Shown: one piece after another, positions 14,555 to 22,215 of the stretch | Layout: every line of letters starts with the position of its first letter | Numbering within the stretch: position 1 is the first letter of the stretch | NCBI GenBank assembly: GCA_045642965.1 | Contig: JAZUJX010000082.1 | Coordinates: 1 to 36,459, forward strand | Source: Equadaptatus sp045642965 | GTDB lineage: Bacteria; Synergistota; Synergistia; Synergistales; Synergistaceae | Length of the DNA stretch: 36,459 nt | Reading direction: 5' to 3' | Program-made: the position numbers and the translations under genes | The notes under the pieces: model-generated | The model's database searches: none | Told to the model about the DNA's origin: nothing | What the model saw: the letters and a program-made list of their open reading frames with translations, nothing else

Positions 14555-15931
14555 ATGGAATATATCTGGCAGCTTAACGGCAAAATCAACGCTATTGTGT
14601 GGGGGCCGTGGATGCTTGCGCTTTTGGTCGGAACCGGAGTATGGTTCACGTTTATCCTCGGTTTTCCGCAGATTAAGTATTTTTCAGCAACATTCAGGGA
14701 AGTATTCGGCAAAATTCTGCACAAAAGCGAACAGGAAGGAATGATATCTTCCTTCGCGGCAATGTCCACCGCTTTGGCGGCGACAGTCGGCACCGGAAAC
14801 ATAGCGGGGGTTGCGACTGCCCTTCATATCGGCGGCCCGGGTGCTCTTGTGTGGATGCTTATTTCAGCTTTCTTCGGCATGACGACAAAATTCTGCGAAG
14901 TTTCTCTGGCAGTGCGTTACCGTGAGAAAAACGAAAAGGGCGAAATACGCGGCGGCACAATGTACATACTTGAAAAAGCTCTCGGTATGCGCTGGCTTGC
15001 GTTGCTCTTCGCATGGTTTGCGCTCATTGCCTCGTTCGGCATAGGTGATATGGTGCAGGCAAACTCAACTGCGGAAGGTTTTTACATGGCATTTCACGTG
15101 CCGCACGTGTACACCGCGGCAATTTTGGCATTTCTGACGGGACTGGTAATTTGCGGCGGTTTAACAAGAATCGCTGCGGTTGCCACCTACCTTGTTCCGT
15201 TTATGTCAATTTTCTATATAGTTTGCGCGAGTGCCGTTGTTCTTAATAATGTACAGAATATTCCCTATGCAGTATCAACAGCCCTGCAGGGTGCTTTCGG
15301 CAATCCGATGGCAATTCCGGGCGCTCTCGGCGGCTGGGCGGTAAAAGCCGCAATTACAAAAGGAATATCGCGCGGCGTGTTCTCCAACGAAGCAGGACTT
15401 GGTTCAGCGCCTATGGTGCACTGCACGGCTATGGTGGATCACCCTTGCAGACAGGGGCTTTACGGAATTTTTGAAGTGTTTGCCGATACGATAGTTATCT
15501 GCTCGCTCACAGTGCTTACGATACTTACCAGCGGCGTTCTTACGTCGCAGCCTGAGCTTACCGGTGCGCAGCTGACGCTTTCAGCTTTCAGCGGAACTCT
15601 CGGAAACACCGGCACGCTGATTTTGTCGCTCGGGCTTGCGCTTTTTGCGCTGTCAACCATCCTCGGCTGGTACTGGTACGGCGAAACAGCCCTGACATAC
15701 ATTTTTGGTCATAAAGGCACCGGTGTTTACAAAGCGGCATTCCTTATTCTGCTCTTTGTCGGCGGCTGGGGCGGAGCCGAAATACTGGCAAATATTTGGG
15801 ACTTGTCCGATACAATGAACGGGCTTATGGCAATTCCCAACCTTATAGGTCTGCTGCTTCTTTCAAAAGAACTCCGCAGACTGACAAAAGATTTTGACAG
15901 CAAACGCAAAAGCGGCGAACTGAAACTGTAG
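14555..15931 (+). CDS. alanine/glycine:cation symporter (AGCS family)
   Basis: Inner-membrane symporter that imports alanine or glycine with Na+ or H+. The 458 residues contain 10-12 hydrophobic segments and the family signature GVFSNEAGLGSAPMVHCTA (about 272-290), as well as STALAATVGTGNIAGVATA near the N-terminus, which lines the substrate and cation site. The start is taken as ATG 14555 (MEYIWQLNGKINAIVWGPWM, a normal AGCS beginning) and not the upstream GTG 14543, because the GGGGG site lies directly on that GTG. A single gene with its own promoter and terminator, fitting an amino-acid fermenter. Confidence 0.93.
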   Translation: MEYIWQLNGKINAIVWGPWMLALLVGTGVWFTFILGFPQIKYFSATFREVFGKILHKSEQEGMISSFAAMSTALAATVGTGNIAGVATALHIGGPGALVWMLISAFFGMTTKFCEVSLAVRYREKNEKGEIRGGTMYILEKALGMRWLALLFAWFALIASFGIGDMVQANSTAEGFYMAFHVPHVYTAAILAFLTGLVICGGLTRIAAVATYLVPFMSIFYIVCASAVVLNNVQNIPYAVSTALQGAFGNPMAIPGALGGWAVKAAITKGISRGVFSNEAGLGSAPMVHCTAMVDHPCRQGLYGIFEVFADTIVICSLTVLTILTSGVLTSQPELTGAQLTLSAFSGTLGNTGTLILSLGLALFALSTILGWYWYGETALTYIFGHKGTGVYKAAFLILLFVGGWGGAEILANIWDLSDTMNGLMAIPNLIGLLLLSKELRRLTKDFDSKRKSGELKL

Positions 15932-15960
15932 ACAGCGGTACGGAAATAATTGAAACAGCA

Positions 15961-15998
15961 ACGCTTCGAAGAATTTACTTCGGGGCGTTTTGTTTTTT
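15961..15998 (+). terminator. terminator of the AGCS gene, overlapping the MATE stop
   Basis: ACGCTTCGAAG (15961-15971) pairs with CTTCGGGGCGT (15978-15988), including two G-U pairs, followed by TTTGTTTTTTT. The converging MATE gene ends at 15975, so its last codons encode half of this hairpin. Confidence 0.8.
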
Positions 15999-17321
15999 TG
16001 TGAAACGGAGATAGCAGACGGAGAAAAGCAAAAGCTGGACAACTGTTGAGGAAGGTGTGGCAAGCGCTATTTTGAAAAGTGATACCGGTTCAGAGAGGCT
16101 CATAAACCATGAAACGGGTATTCGTACGCAGAAAGCGCCTATTATGCCCTGCCACATTACAAACCGCGTCTTTCCGTAGCCTGAAAAATAACCTTCAAAG
16201 CAGAACATGAACGATACAAACAGGCAGTCTATCGCGTAAGCTTTAAGGTAATCCGCGGCAGAATAGATTACGTCCGGCTTGCCTTTTGCAAACAGAGCGG
16301 CAAGCATATCACCGTGAAAAAATGACAGCCAGGCAAAAAATATTCCGGCGCCGAGCGAAACTGATATCCCGTAGGCAAGGGCGCGCTTCGCGCGTTCGTG
16401 TTCTCCCGCGCCGGCGTTCTGAGCTGTGAAGCTTGCCACCGTCTGGGCAAAGGTAATCGGAACAAGCATAATTATTCCGCATATCCGTTCAGCGACCCCA
16501 GCCGCCGCTGAGAAGGTTACCCCGAGTCTGTTCACGATCGCGGTTACACAGAGGAAAGAGATTGTTACAAGAAAATCCTGTAAGGCTATGGGTATTCCTA
16601 TGCGGAGCATTGTTTTGACAGCGTTTGAGCTGTATTTTAGAGCGCTTTTTGCGTATTCAAACGGCTTTTTCCTTTTCAAAACCGCGAAAAGCGTAAGCAG
16701 AACGCTGACTGCCTGCGCAAAAACCGTTGCAAACGCAGTTCCGAAAACCGGCATTTTAAAGTAGCCTGCAAGCAGAAGATCTCCGGCAATGTTTGTAAAA
16801 GTGGCGATTGAAATTGTCAGAAGCGGGGTTCTTGAATCACCGAGCCCTCTGAATATTGCGCCGAGTACGCAAAAAGAAGCGGTGAATACAAGTCCTGCGG
16901 AGCATATTCTGGTGTAGAGCAGCGCTCCTGCGTATGCTTCCGGCGGGGTCTGCATGAGTTTTACCGCCGGTTCCGCAAGCAGCTCCATAAGCAGCGTTAC
17001 GGCGATTGAAAAGTAAAGGAAAAAGCGGGCGGAGGAAAAAATCGTGCAGGCTGCAGAATTGTAATTTTTTTCTCCTATTCTCTGTCCGACAACGGTTGTT
17101 ATGCCCGAGGCGATACCCATTGTCAGGGACATAACAGTCCAGATTATCCATGCGCCGGTAGAGACGGACGAAACGTCTGCTTTGCTGCCGAAATGACCGA
17201 CTATGAGCATATCGACTACGCCGTAGAGGTTCATTAACAGCATGGAAAAAAATACCGGAATCGCAAAACCGGTCATCTTTTTAAATACTGAGCCTTTAGT
17301 GAAATCGTTTTGTTCGTTCAT
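15975..17321 (-). CDS. MATE family multidrug/toxin exporter
   Basis: Inner-membrane exporter of the multidrug and toxic compound extrusion family, normally driven by Na+ or H+. The 448 residues form two six-helix halves: the first opens FTKGSVFKKMTGFAIPVFFSM..YGVVDMLIVGHFG, the second begins near MLRIGIPIALQDFLVTISF with AGVAERICGIIMLVP and SFTAQNAGAGEHERAKRA. The substrate is unknown. The start ATG at 17321 has no ribosome binding site: only about 6 bases separate it from the T-tract of the terminator hairpin of the upstream homoserine dehydrogenase gene, and there is no room for a separate promoter. Expression must rely on read-through or on an internal promoter. Confidence 0.9.
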   Translation of the reverse strand: MNEQNDFTKGSVFKKMTGFAIPVFFSMLLMNLYGVVDMLIVGHFGSKADVSSVSTGAWIIWTVMSLTMGIASGITTVVGQRIGEKNYNSAACTIFSSARFFLYFSIAVTLLMELLAEPAVKLMQTPPEAYAGALLYTRICSAGLVFTASFCVLGAIFRGLGDSRTPLLTISIATFTNIAGDLLLAGYFKMPVFGTAFATVFAQAVSVLLTLFAVLKRKKPFEYAKSALKYSSNAVKTMLRIGIPIALQDFLVTISFLCVTAIVNRLGVTFSAAAGVAERICGIIMLVPITFAQTVASFTAQNAGAGEHERAKRALAYGISVSLGAGIFFAWLSFFHGDMLAALFAKGKPDVIYSAADYLKAYAIDCLFVSFMFCFEGYFSGYGKTRFVMWQGIIGAFCVRIPVSWFMSLSEPVSLFKIALATPSSTVVQLLLFSVCYLRFTKKQNAPK

Positions 17322-17327
17322 TTACAT

Positions 17328-17352
17328 AAAAAAGCCGGAAAACTCCGGCTTT
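17328..17352 (-). terminator. terminator between hom and the MATE gene
   Basis: On the minus strand AAAGCCGGA (17352-17344) pairs with TCCGGCTTT (17339-17331) around GTTT, followed by a T-run to about 17328. It lies just after the hom stop (17356) and just before the MATE start (17321). Confidence 0.8.
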
Positions 17353-17355
17353 GAG

Positions 17356-18381
17356 TTATCTTTTGCCTGCCATTGTGAGCAGGTCAAGCAGCATAGCCTG
17401 TCCTGTTGCTCTGCGTCCGGCGCCCGGACCTATAATGGTCGTTGTCCCGAGGTTGTCTGTATAGACGGTTGCCGCGTTTATTGCCCCGTTTATTGAAGCG
17501 AGAGGGTGAGTCATCGGTATTTTTTTAGGAGCAACGTAGGCTTTTATGTCGCCGTGGTTGTTCTCGATTCCTGCAATCAGTTTTATCGTGCAGCCGTCTT
17601 CTTTTGCGCGTTCCATGTCTTCAAACGTAACGTTTGCTATGCCTGTGCGGTCAACGTCACTGACGGAAATCTTCTTGCCGTAAAGCATTTTTGTCAGAAT
17701 TACGACCTTAACAGCCGGATCCCATGCGTCTATGTCTCCTGAGGGGTCTGTTTCCGTGTAGCCGAGCTCCTTTGCCGTGTTAAAGGCTTCCTCGTAGCTT
17801 GCGCCGCTGTACATTTTGCTCAGAATAAAGTTCGTAGTTCCGTTGATTATTCCTTCGATTTTCAGAATTCTGCAGCCTGCAAGCCCGTGATTAAGCATCG
17901 TTATAAACGGTGTCCCGCTCATGACTACGCCTTCAAACTGAAGCTGCGCCCCGTTCTGCTTCGCAAAAGCGGCCAGTTCGTCATAAGCGAGAGACAGGGG
18001 ACCCTTGACGGTGGTTGAAACGTTAATGCCTTTTGAAAGCGCGGTTTTAATGTGAGAGAGCGCCGGTTCGCCCGTTTCCACGTTGGTCGGAGTGGCTTCG
18101 CACAGCATAGTAACCTCTGCTGAGTCAAGCAGTTCGCCGAATTCTCCCTGAACGTCTTTGTTGAGCCCTGCGAGGGAATTGGTTGTGTGCAATGAGTTTA
18201 TTGCGGCATTTAGGTCAAGGCCGTTTTTATCGGCAACAGTGCCTTTGAAAAGGTCGCAAATAAGCGTAACTTCAAATTCAAACCCGTATTTTTCCTTAAG
18301 CTCCGCGCGTTTTTCGCAGAGCAGTTCAAGCAGGGCAGTGCCTACGTTCCCGCAGCCGGAAACAGCTATTTTGTGAAGCAA
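17356..18381 (-). CDS. hom: homoserine dehydrogenase
   Basis: Reduces aspartate semialdehyde to homoserine with NAD(P)H, the branch point to threonine and methionine. A TTG start at 18381 is favoured over GTG 18390 because AGGAG ends 8 bases before the TTG and would overlap the GTG. The 341 residues show the Rossmann motif GCGNVG (9-14), VKGPLS with the conserved catalytic lysine, EGIINGTTNFIL, and GYTETDPSGDIDAWDPAVK, the dimer/substrate segment with a second catalytic Lys. There is no C-terminal ACT domain, as in short forms from Thermotoga and some Firmicutes, so feedback control by threonine through ACT is not expected. TATAAT at 18447-18442 may be its -10 box. Confidence 0.9.
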   Translation of the reverse strand: MLHKIAVSGCGNVGTALLELLCEKRAELKEKYGFEFEVTLICDLFKGTVADKNGLDLNAAINSLHTTNSLAGLNKDVQGEFGELLDSAEVTMLCEATPTNVETGEPALSHIKTALSKGINVSTTVKGPLSLAYDELAAFAKQNGAQLQFEGVVMSGTPFITMLNHGLAGCRILKIEGIINGTTNFILSKMYSGASYEEAFNTAKELGYTETDPSGDIDAWDPAVKVVILTKMLYGKKISVSDVDRTGIANVTFEDMERAKEDGCTIKLIAGIENNHGDIKAYVAPKKIPMTHPLASINGAINAATVYTDNLGTTTIIGPGAGRRATGQAMLLDLLTMAGKR

Positions 18382-18447
18382 TCGGAACACTCCTTTCAGT
18401 TGTTAGTCGTCGGTTGTCTTACAGTATATATGTCCAACGACATTATA

Positions 18448-20268
18448 CTATATTTCTCTGCGTTTCCGCCCTTCGTCTCTGCGATGTTCGCGAAGCTCAC
18501 GTTTTGCGCGGTCAAATTTATTTTCGCTGTTTCTTGAAAAATAGCGTTTTCTCTCGCCCTGAGCAGCGTCTCTGCGTGGTCTTGATCCGCTTTCGCCTGA
18601 ATTTTTTATGGGAGTAATCTTTTCGGCGTGAAGTCCTTCTTTTTCAAGTCTGCCGCTTCTTGCGTCAAAGAGCCTGCCGGCGTTTGCGGAAAGTTCAACC
18701 GTTATTTCGTCGTCGCGCAGTTTTATGTTTCCTACGTCTTCGCGTCCTATGCCTATGGCGCGGCAGAGAAGCCCTAGAAGCGGACCGACCTGCCAGCCGT
18801 CTTTTCGCCCTTCCCTGAAACGTACGCGTATTCCGCCCGACATTTCCGAACTTTTGAATTTGTCCTTTGAGTTGTCCCTCTCGCGGTCTCTTTTTTCCGC
18901 GGCAGCGCGCCCGCGTTCTTTTTCCCAGTCCATTTCGCGCTGTATGTCTTCGCGGATTGAATAGCCGCCCGGTCTGCTGCCGTAAGCTTTCGCAAGAAGT
19001 CCCGATACAAGCGTTTCAGCCTCGTCGCGTTCAAGCAGTTCGCGTGCCCACTGAGCGTAGTCCTCTGATTCAAATGCGCTGTCAAGAACTTCCTGCTCGA
19101 AACGCAGTCTTGACTGCTGGTCTATTTCCGCGGCGTCGGGTGCCGGCATCCACTGCATTTTGAGATTTGATTTCGCCATGCGGAGCATAAATTTAAACTG
19201 TTTTGTTTCGCGGGCTGTAAGAAGGATAAGGTTGCTGCCTTCCTGTCCGGCTCTTCCCGTGCGTCCGCTTCTGTGTACAAAGGCTTCGAGATTCTGCGGA
19301 AGTCCGTACTGTATTACGTGGCTTACGCCTTCAATGTCAAGGCCGCGGGCGGCAACGTCCGTAGCGACGAGTATCTGAACGCGTCCGCCGCGGAGAGCTC
19401 CGAGAGCCGTGTTTCTTTCGCGCTGGCTCATGTCGCCGTGTATTGCGGTTGCGCGGAAGCCTCCGTCGCAGAGCCTGTCTGCAATTTCCTGAGTTTCAGC
19501 CCTTGTGCCGCAGAAAAGCAGGGCGCGTGCGGGATTTTCCCAAACAAGTACGTTTGTGAGCCCTTCAAAACGTCTGCGCGACGGGATTATGCATGCGCGC
19601 TGCGTAATGTCTTCGTGCGTGGTTACGTCGGAAACAAGCGAAATGCGCCGCGGGGCGTCCAGATAGCGTTTTGCGAGCGCAAGAATTTCGGGCGGCATAG
19701 TTGCCGAGAAAAGCCAGGTGCGCTCCGTATGGGGCATTGTGTCAAGAATTCCTTCCAGTTCATCGCGGAAGCCCATGTCAAGCATATCGTCGCCTTCGTC
19801 AAGCACGACGCTGCGTATCGTTTCGCCTTTGAACGTTCCTCTGCGTATATGGTCAAGAATACGACCCGGAGTGCCTACGATAACGTTTGCGCCATCCTTT
19901 AAAGCCCTTATCTGGCGTTCCATATCCATTCCGCCGACAAGCGAGGCAACCTTTACGCGGCAATAAGCGCCCGCCCAGCTGAATTCGCGTGCAGTCTGCA
20001 GTGCGAGTTCGCGTGTAGGCGAAAGCACGAGAATCTGCGGGACGCTCATTTCGCTTTCGTCAAGAATGTTCAGAAGCGGAAGAGCGAAAGCAAGTGTTTT
20101 GCCCGAGCCTGTTTTTGCCTGAACTATGAGGTCGCCGTCAAGAAAGGTTTCGTCTTCAAGAATACTTACCTGAACGGGCATAGGGGACTCAAAGCCTTTT
20201 TTGTCAAGAGCCATAACAAGCTCTTTTCGCAGATTGAAATCTGCGAATCTGATATTTGTTTCTGCCAT
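18448..20268 (-). CDS. DEAD-box-type ATP-dependent RNA helicase (DeaD/CsdA-like)
   Basis: Unwinds RNA duplexes, probably in ribosome assembly and mRNA turnover in the cold. Of 606 residues, 1-345 are the two RecA domains: Q motif FADFNL..FESPMPVQ, motif I AKTGSGKT (51-58), PTREL (84-88), GG and TPGR, motif II reading DEGD (157-160) in place of DEAD, SAT (188-190), ARGLD (307-311) and HRSGRTGR (332-339). Residues about 476-535 resemble the DbpA-type RNA-binding domain, and the tail is rich in Arg and Lys. The start is ATG 20268 with GAGG 9 bases upstream; the frame is open to 20406 but that part looks non-coding. A promoter at 20435-20406 would give a leader of about 130 nt. Confidence 0.93.
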   Translation of the reverse strand: MAETNIRFADFNLRKELVMALDKKGFESPMPVQVSILEDETFLDGDLIVQAKTGSGKTLAFALPLLNILDESEMSVPQILVLSPTRELALQTAREFSWAGAYCRVKVASLVGGMDMERQIRALKDGANVIVGTPGRILDHIRRGTFKGETIRSVVLDEGDDMLDMGFRDELEGILDTMPHTERTWLFSATMPPEILALAKRYLDAPRRISLVSDVTTHEDITQRACIIPSRRRFEGLTNVLVWENPARALLFCGTRAETQEIADRLCDGGFRATAIHGDMSQRERNTALGALRGGRVQILVATDVAARGLDIEGVSHVIQYGLPQNLEAFVHRSGRTGRAGQEGSNLILLTARETKQFKFMLRMAKSNLKMQWMPAPDAAEIDQQSRLRFEQEVLDSAFESEDYAQWARELLERDEAETLVSGLLAKAYGSRPGGYSIREDIQREMDWEKERGRAAAEKRDRERDNSKDKFKSSEMSGGIRVRFREGRKDGWQVGPLLGLLCRAIGIGREDVGNIKLRDDEITVELSANAGRLFDARSGRLEKEGLHAEKITPIKNSGESGSRPRRDAAQGERKRYFSRNSENKFDRAKRELREHRRDEGRKRREI

Positions 20269-20400
20269 TTTGAAAATCCTCGCAATTTGTGCTGAAGCAG
20301 CAAAACAAATCAGGCAAAAAGAACAGGTGAAAATCCCGAAGCGGCTGAACCGCTGACTGAAAAGTTTCGTGCTGCAGCTTGCAGATGACTGTACGTCACG
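20269..20400 (-). promoter_or_regulatory. long 5' leader of the helicase mRNA
   Basis: From the predicted transcription start near 20400 to the ATG at 20268, about 130 untranslated bases hold at least one clear hairpin (AGCGG-TTCAG-CCGCT) and U-rich stretches. Long structured leaders are known for cold-induced csdA/deaD mRNAs, so temperature or autoregulatory control is plausible; this is inference. Confidence 0.45.
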
Positions 20401-20405
20401 GGGCA

Positions 20406-20435
20406 TAATTATCGCTGTTTTGGCAGATTTGTCAA
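20406..20435 (-). promoter_or_regulatory. promoter of the helicase gene
   Basis: On the minus strand a perfect TTGACA (20435-20430) and TAATTA (20411-20406), 18 bases apart (17 if read as ATAATT). Confidence 0.6.
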
Positions 20436-20499
20436 GGCTGACAGCCGTACAGCCGTTTTAGGCTGCTTTGATCGGGCGCTTTTTTCAAGCTTTTTGTAG

Positions 20500-20505
20500 T
20501 ATAAT
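20500..20505 (+). promoter_or_regulatory. -10 box just before the binding-protein gene
   Basis: A perfect TATAAT ends only 9 bases before the ATG at 20515. Transcription would start at about 20512, so the message would have almost no leader, in line with the lack of a ribosome binding site. No good -35 is seen; T-rich sequence occupies its place. Confidence 0.4.
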
Positions 20506-20514
20506 AACGCTGTC

Positions 20515-22215
20515 ATGAAGAAAATTTTACGCCTCTGCACGATATTTGACGGATTCAGCCGGCGCGTTGTCGCGGCGGTCTGTTTTTCTGCCGTTATGCT
20601 TTCAGTCTGCGTTTTCTGTACATCTGCCTGTGCTTCGCAGCAATTTGACCCGCAGAAGGTACGGGGACCGAAACTGGAAAAACTCTGTATGGTTATCGTG
20701 AACAATACGGACGCGCAGATTCTTGCCGCAGAGAACGGAGACCTTGACGTTGTAAGTGACATCGTACGTCCTTCGGATATTCAGATAATAAGCCGCAATA
20801 AAAATTTTGACACTTCCATGGCGCGTGCCTTTCACGCATTTTTCATGCTTATGAATACCACAGACGGCATTTGGAAGGACAAATACGTCAGACAGGCAGC
20901 GGCACAGTCCATAGACAGAAACAATATAGTCAGGACGATTTTTTCAGGCTATTGCGAGCCTATCAACAGCTGGCTGCCGCCTGTTTCTCCCTGGGCGCTG
21001 CAGGGAAGAAGCGCAAACCTTTTTAACCGCGCCGGCGCGCGCGCCAAACTGAAAAAACGGGGTTACAGCTGGGGAATTAACGGAATGCTGATTGCGCCTG
21101 ACGGTAAGCCGGTAAAGAAAATGAAGCTTTTAACGCCGCTTGCCAAGGTTGCGCCGACCACCGCCGAACTTGCGGAGCAGGTTGCCGATTCGCTTCGTGC
21201 GGCAGGATTCCCCGTTGAGGCCGAGCCTATGGATTTTTCCGCAATGATTTCAAAAATTGACAGGAAAGAATATTCGCTTGCTGTTATGGCGTGGTCAATG
21301 GGCAGAAATCCCGATTCGCTTCACGGATTTTATCACAGCTCGCAGAATATTCCGGGCGGCTACAATATGACGGGAATAGCGGACAAAAATCTTGACAAAG
21401 CGCTTGACGGCATTGTTTCGGCAAGAAACAAAGAGGAAGCGAGAAAAGCTTCTGACAAAGCCCAGCAGCTGCTTGAAGACCTTGTGCCCTCCGTTCCGAT
21501 ATACAGCAGATTATCCGTAGCCGCGGTTTCAAATTCCTGGAAAAATATCATAACAACGGAACGGATGACTGCCGACAATATGTGGACGATTATGCTCGCC
21601 GAACCGAAGAACGGGAAAAAACGCCCCATGCGTATGCTTCTTGCAGAGGAGCCGAGAAATCTTAATCCTTTCACGGCGAGCAGCGCCTATTCGTGGCAGG
21701 TGCTTGGTATGATGTACGAGGGTCTGCTTGAGACAAATCCATTTACGCTTGAAGATATGCCCGGACTTGCCGCAAAATGGTCGGTCAGGGCGGAGAAAAA
21801 CAAAACGGTAATCAGTTTCAGGCTGAAAGCCGGACTGTTGTGGAGCGACGGAAGCAAAATCACGTCGCATGACTTCGCCGAAACAATACATTTTATACAA
21901 TCTAATAAAATTCCACGCTTCCTTGACGCGGTTAAGAACGTGAAATCTGTCGCGTGTCCGACCGATTTGGATATTGTTGTTACCCTGTCGGGTGAGAGCT
22001 ACTGGTATTTGGACAAAATAGGCGGTATGCTCTGTATGCCGGCCAAAACGCTTAAAGCTGTTAAGGATTGGCAGAACTGGAACCCGCTTGATAAATCGCA
22101 GAAATTCGGGCCGTACGGCTTTGTATGCACGGGACCGTTTATATTTGAAAGCTACAGGCCGGGGGAATATGTTATGTTCCGGCGCAACGAAAATTACAGG
22201 AGGCTGAAACAGTGA
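20515..22215 (+). CDS. circularly permuted family 5 (peptide/nickel) solute-binding protein
   Basis: Exported substrate-binding protein of an Opp/Dpp/Nik-type ABC importer, 566 residues, with its two parts in reversed order. Residues 1-40 are a long signal peptide (RR at 16-17, then a hydrophobic core ending CTSACA; lipoprotein processing at Cys39 is possible). Residues 48-345 match what is normally the C-terminal part: GPKLEKLCMVIVNNTDAQ, ENGDLDV, WKDKYVRQAAAQSIDRNNIV, and LLEDLVPSVPIYSRLSVAAV, which is usually near the end. After a short linker, 371-566 match the normal N-terminal part: LLAEEPRNLNPF, MYEGLLETNP, LAAKWSV, FRLKAGLLWSDGSKITSHDF and the final TGPFIFESYRPGEYVMFRRNENY, which normally leads directly into GPKLEKL. 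No ribosome site is seen. The stop overlaps the permease start (GTGA). Confidence 0.85.
   Translation: MKKILRLCTIFDGFSRRVVAAVCFSAVMLSVCVFCTSACASQQFDPQKVRGPKLEKLCMVIVNNTDAQILAAENGDLDVVSDIVRPSDIQIISRNKNFDTSMARAFHAFFMLMNTTDGIWKDKYVRQAAAQSIDRNNIVRTIFSGYCEPINSWLPPVSPWALQGRSANLFNRAGARAKLKKRGYSWGINGMLIAPDGKPVKKMKLLTPLAKVAPTTAELAEQVADSLRAAGFPVEAEPMDFSAMISKIDRKEYSLAVMAWSMGRNPDSLHGFYHSSQNIPGGYNMTGIADKNLDKALDGIVSARNKEEARKASDKAQQLLEDLVPSVPIYSRLSVAAVSNSWKNIITTERMTADNMWTIMLAEPKNGKKRPMRMLLAEEPRNLNPFTASSAYSWQVLGMMYEGLLETNPFTLEDMPGLAAKWSVRAEKNKTVISFRLKAGLLWSDGSKITSHDFAETIHFIQSNKIPRFLDAVKNVKSVACPTDLDIVVTLSGESYWYLDKIGGMLCMPAKTLKAVKDWQNWNPLDKSQKFGPYGFVCTGPFIFESYRPGEYVMFRRNENYRRLKQ

Noticed and set aside
19273..19902. 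Open frame of 209 codons antisense to the helicase
   Set aside because: Same reasons: complete overlap with conserved helicase motifs and no recognisable domain.
20300..20400. Cobalamin-riboswitch-like string (GGTGAAAATCCCGAAGCGGC..CCGC) on the plus strand before the importer
   Set aside because: The upstream GGGAA and the downstream CAGGANACCTGCC elements are missing and the pairing of the core does not fit; the stretch lies in the leader of the oppositely oriented helicase gene.
20269..20406. N-terminal extension of 46 residues on the helicase
   Set aside because: The extension is Cys- and Phe-rich with no homology to helicases, and a good ribosome site and promoter place the start at 20268.
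20515..20640. Twin-arginine signal peptide on the binding protein (SRRVV)
   Set aside because: The residues after the arginine pair do not fit the FLK-type consensus and family 5 proteins use the Sec route; a long Sec signal or lipoprotein signal is more likely.
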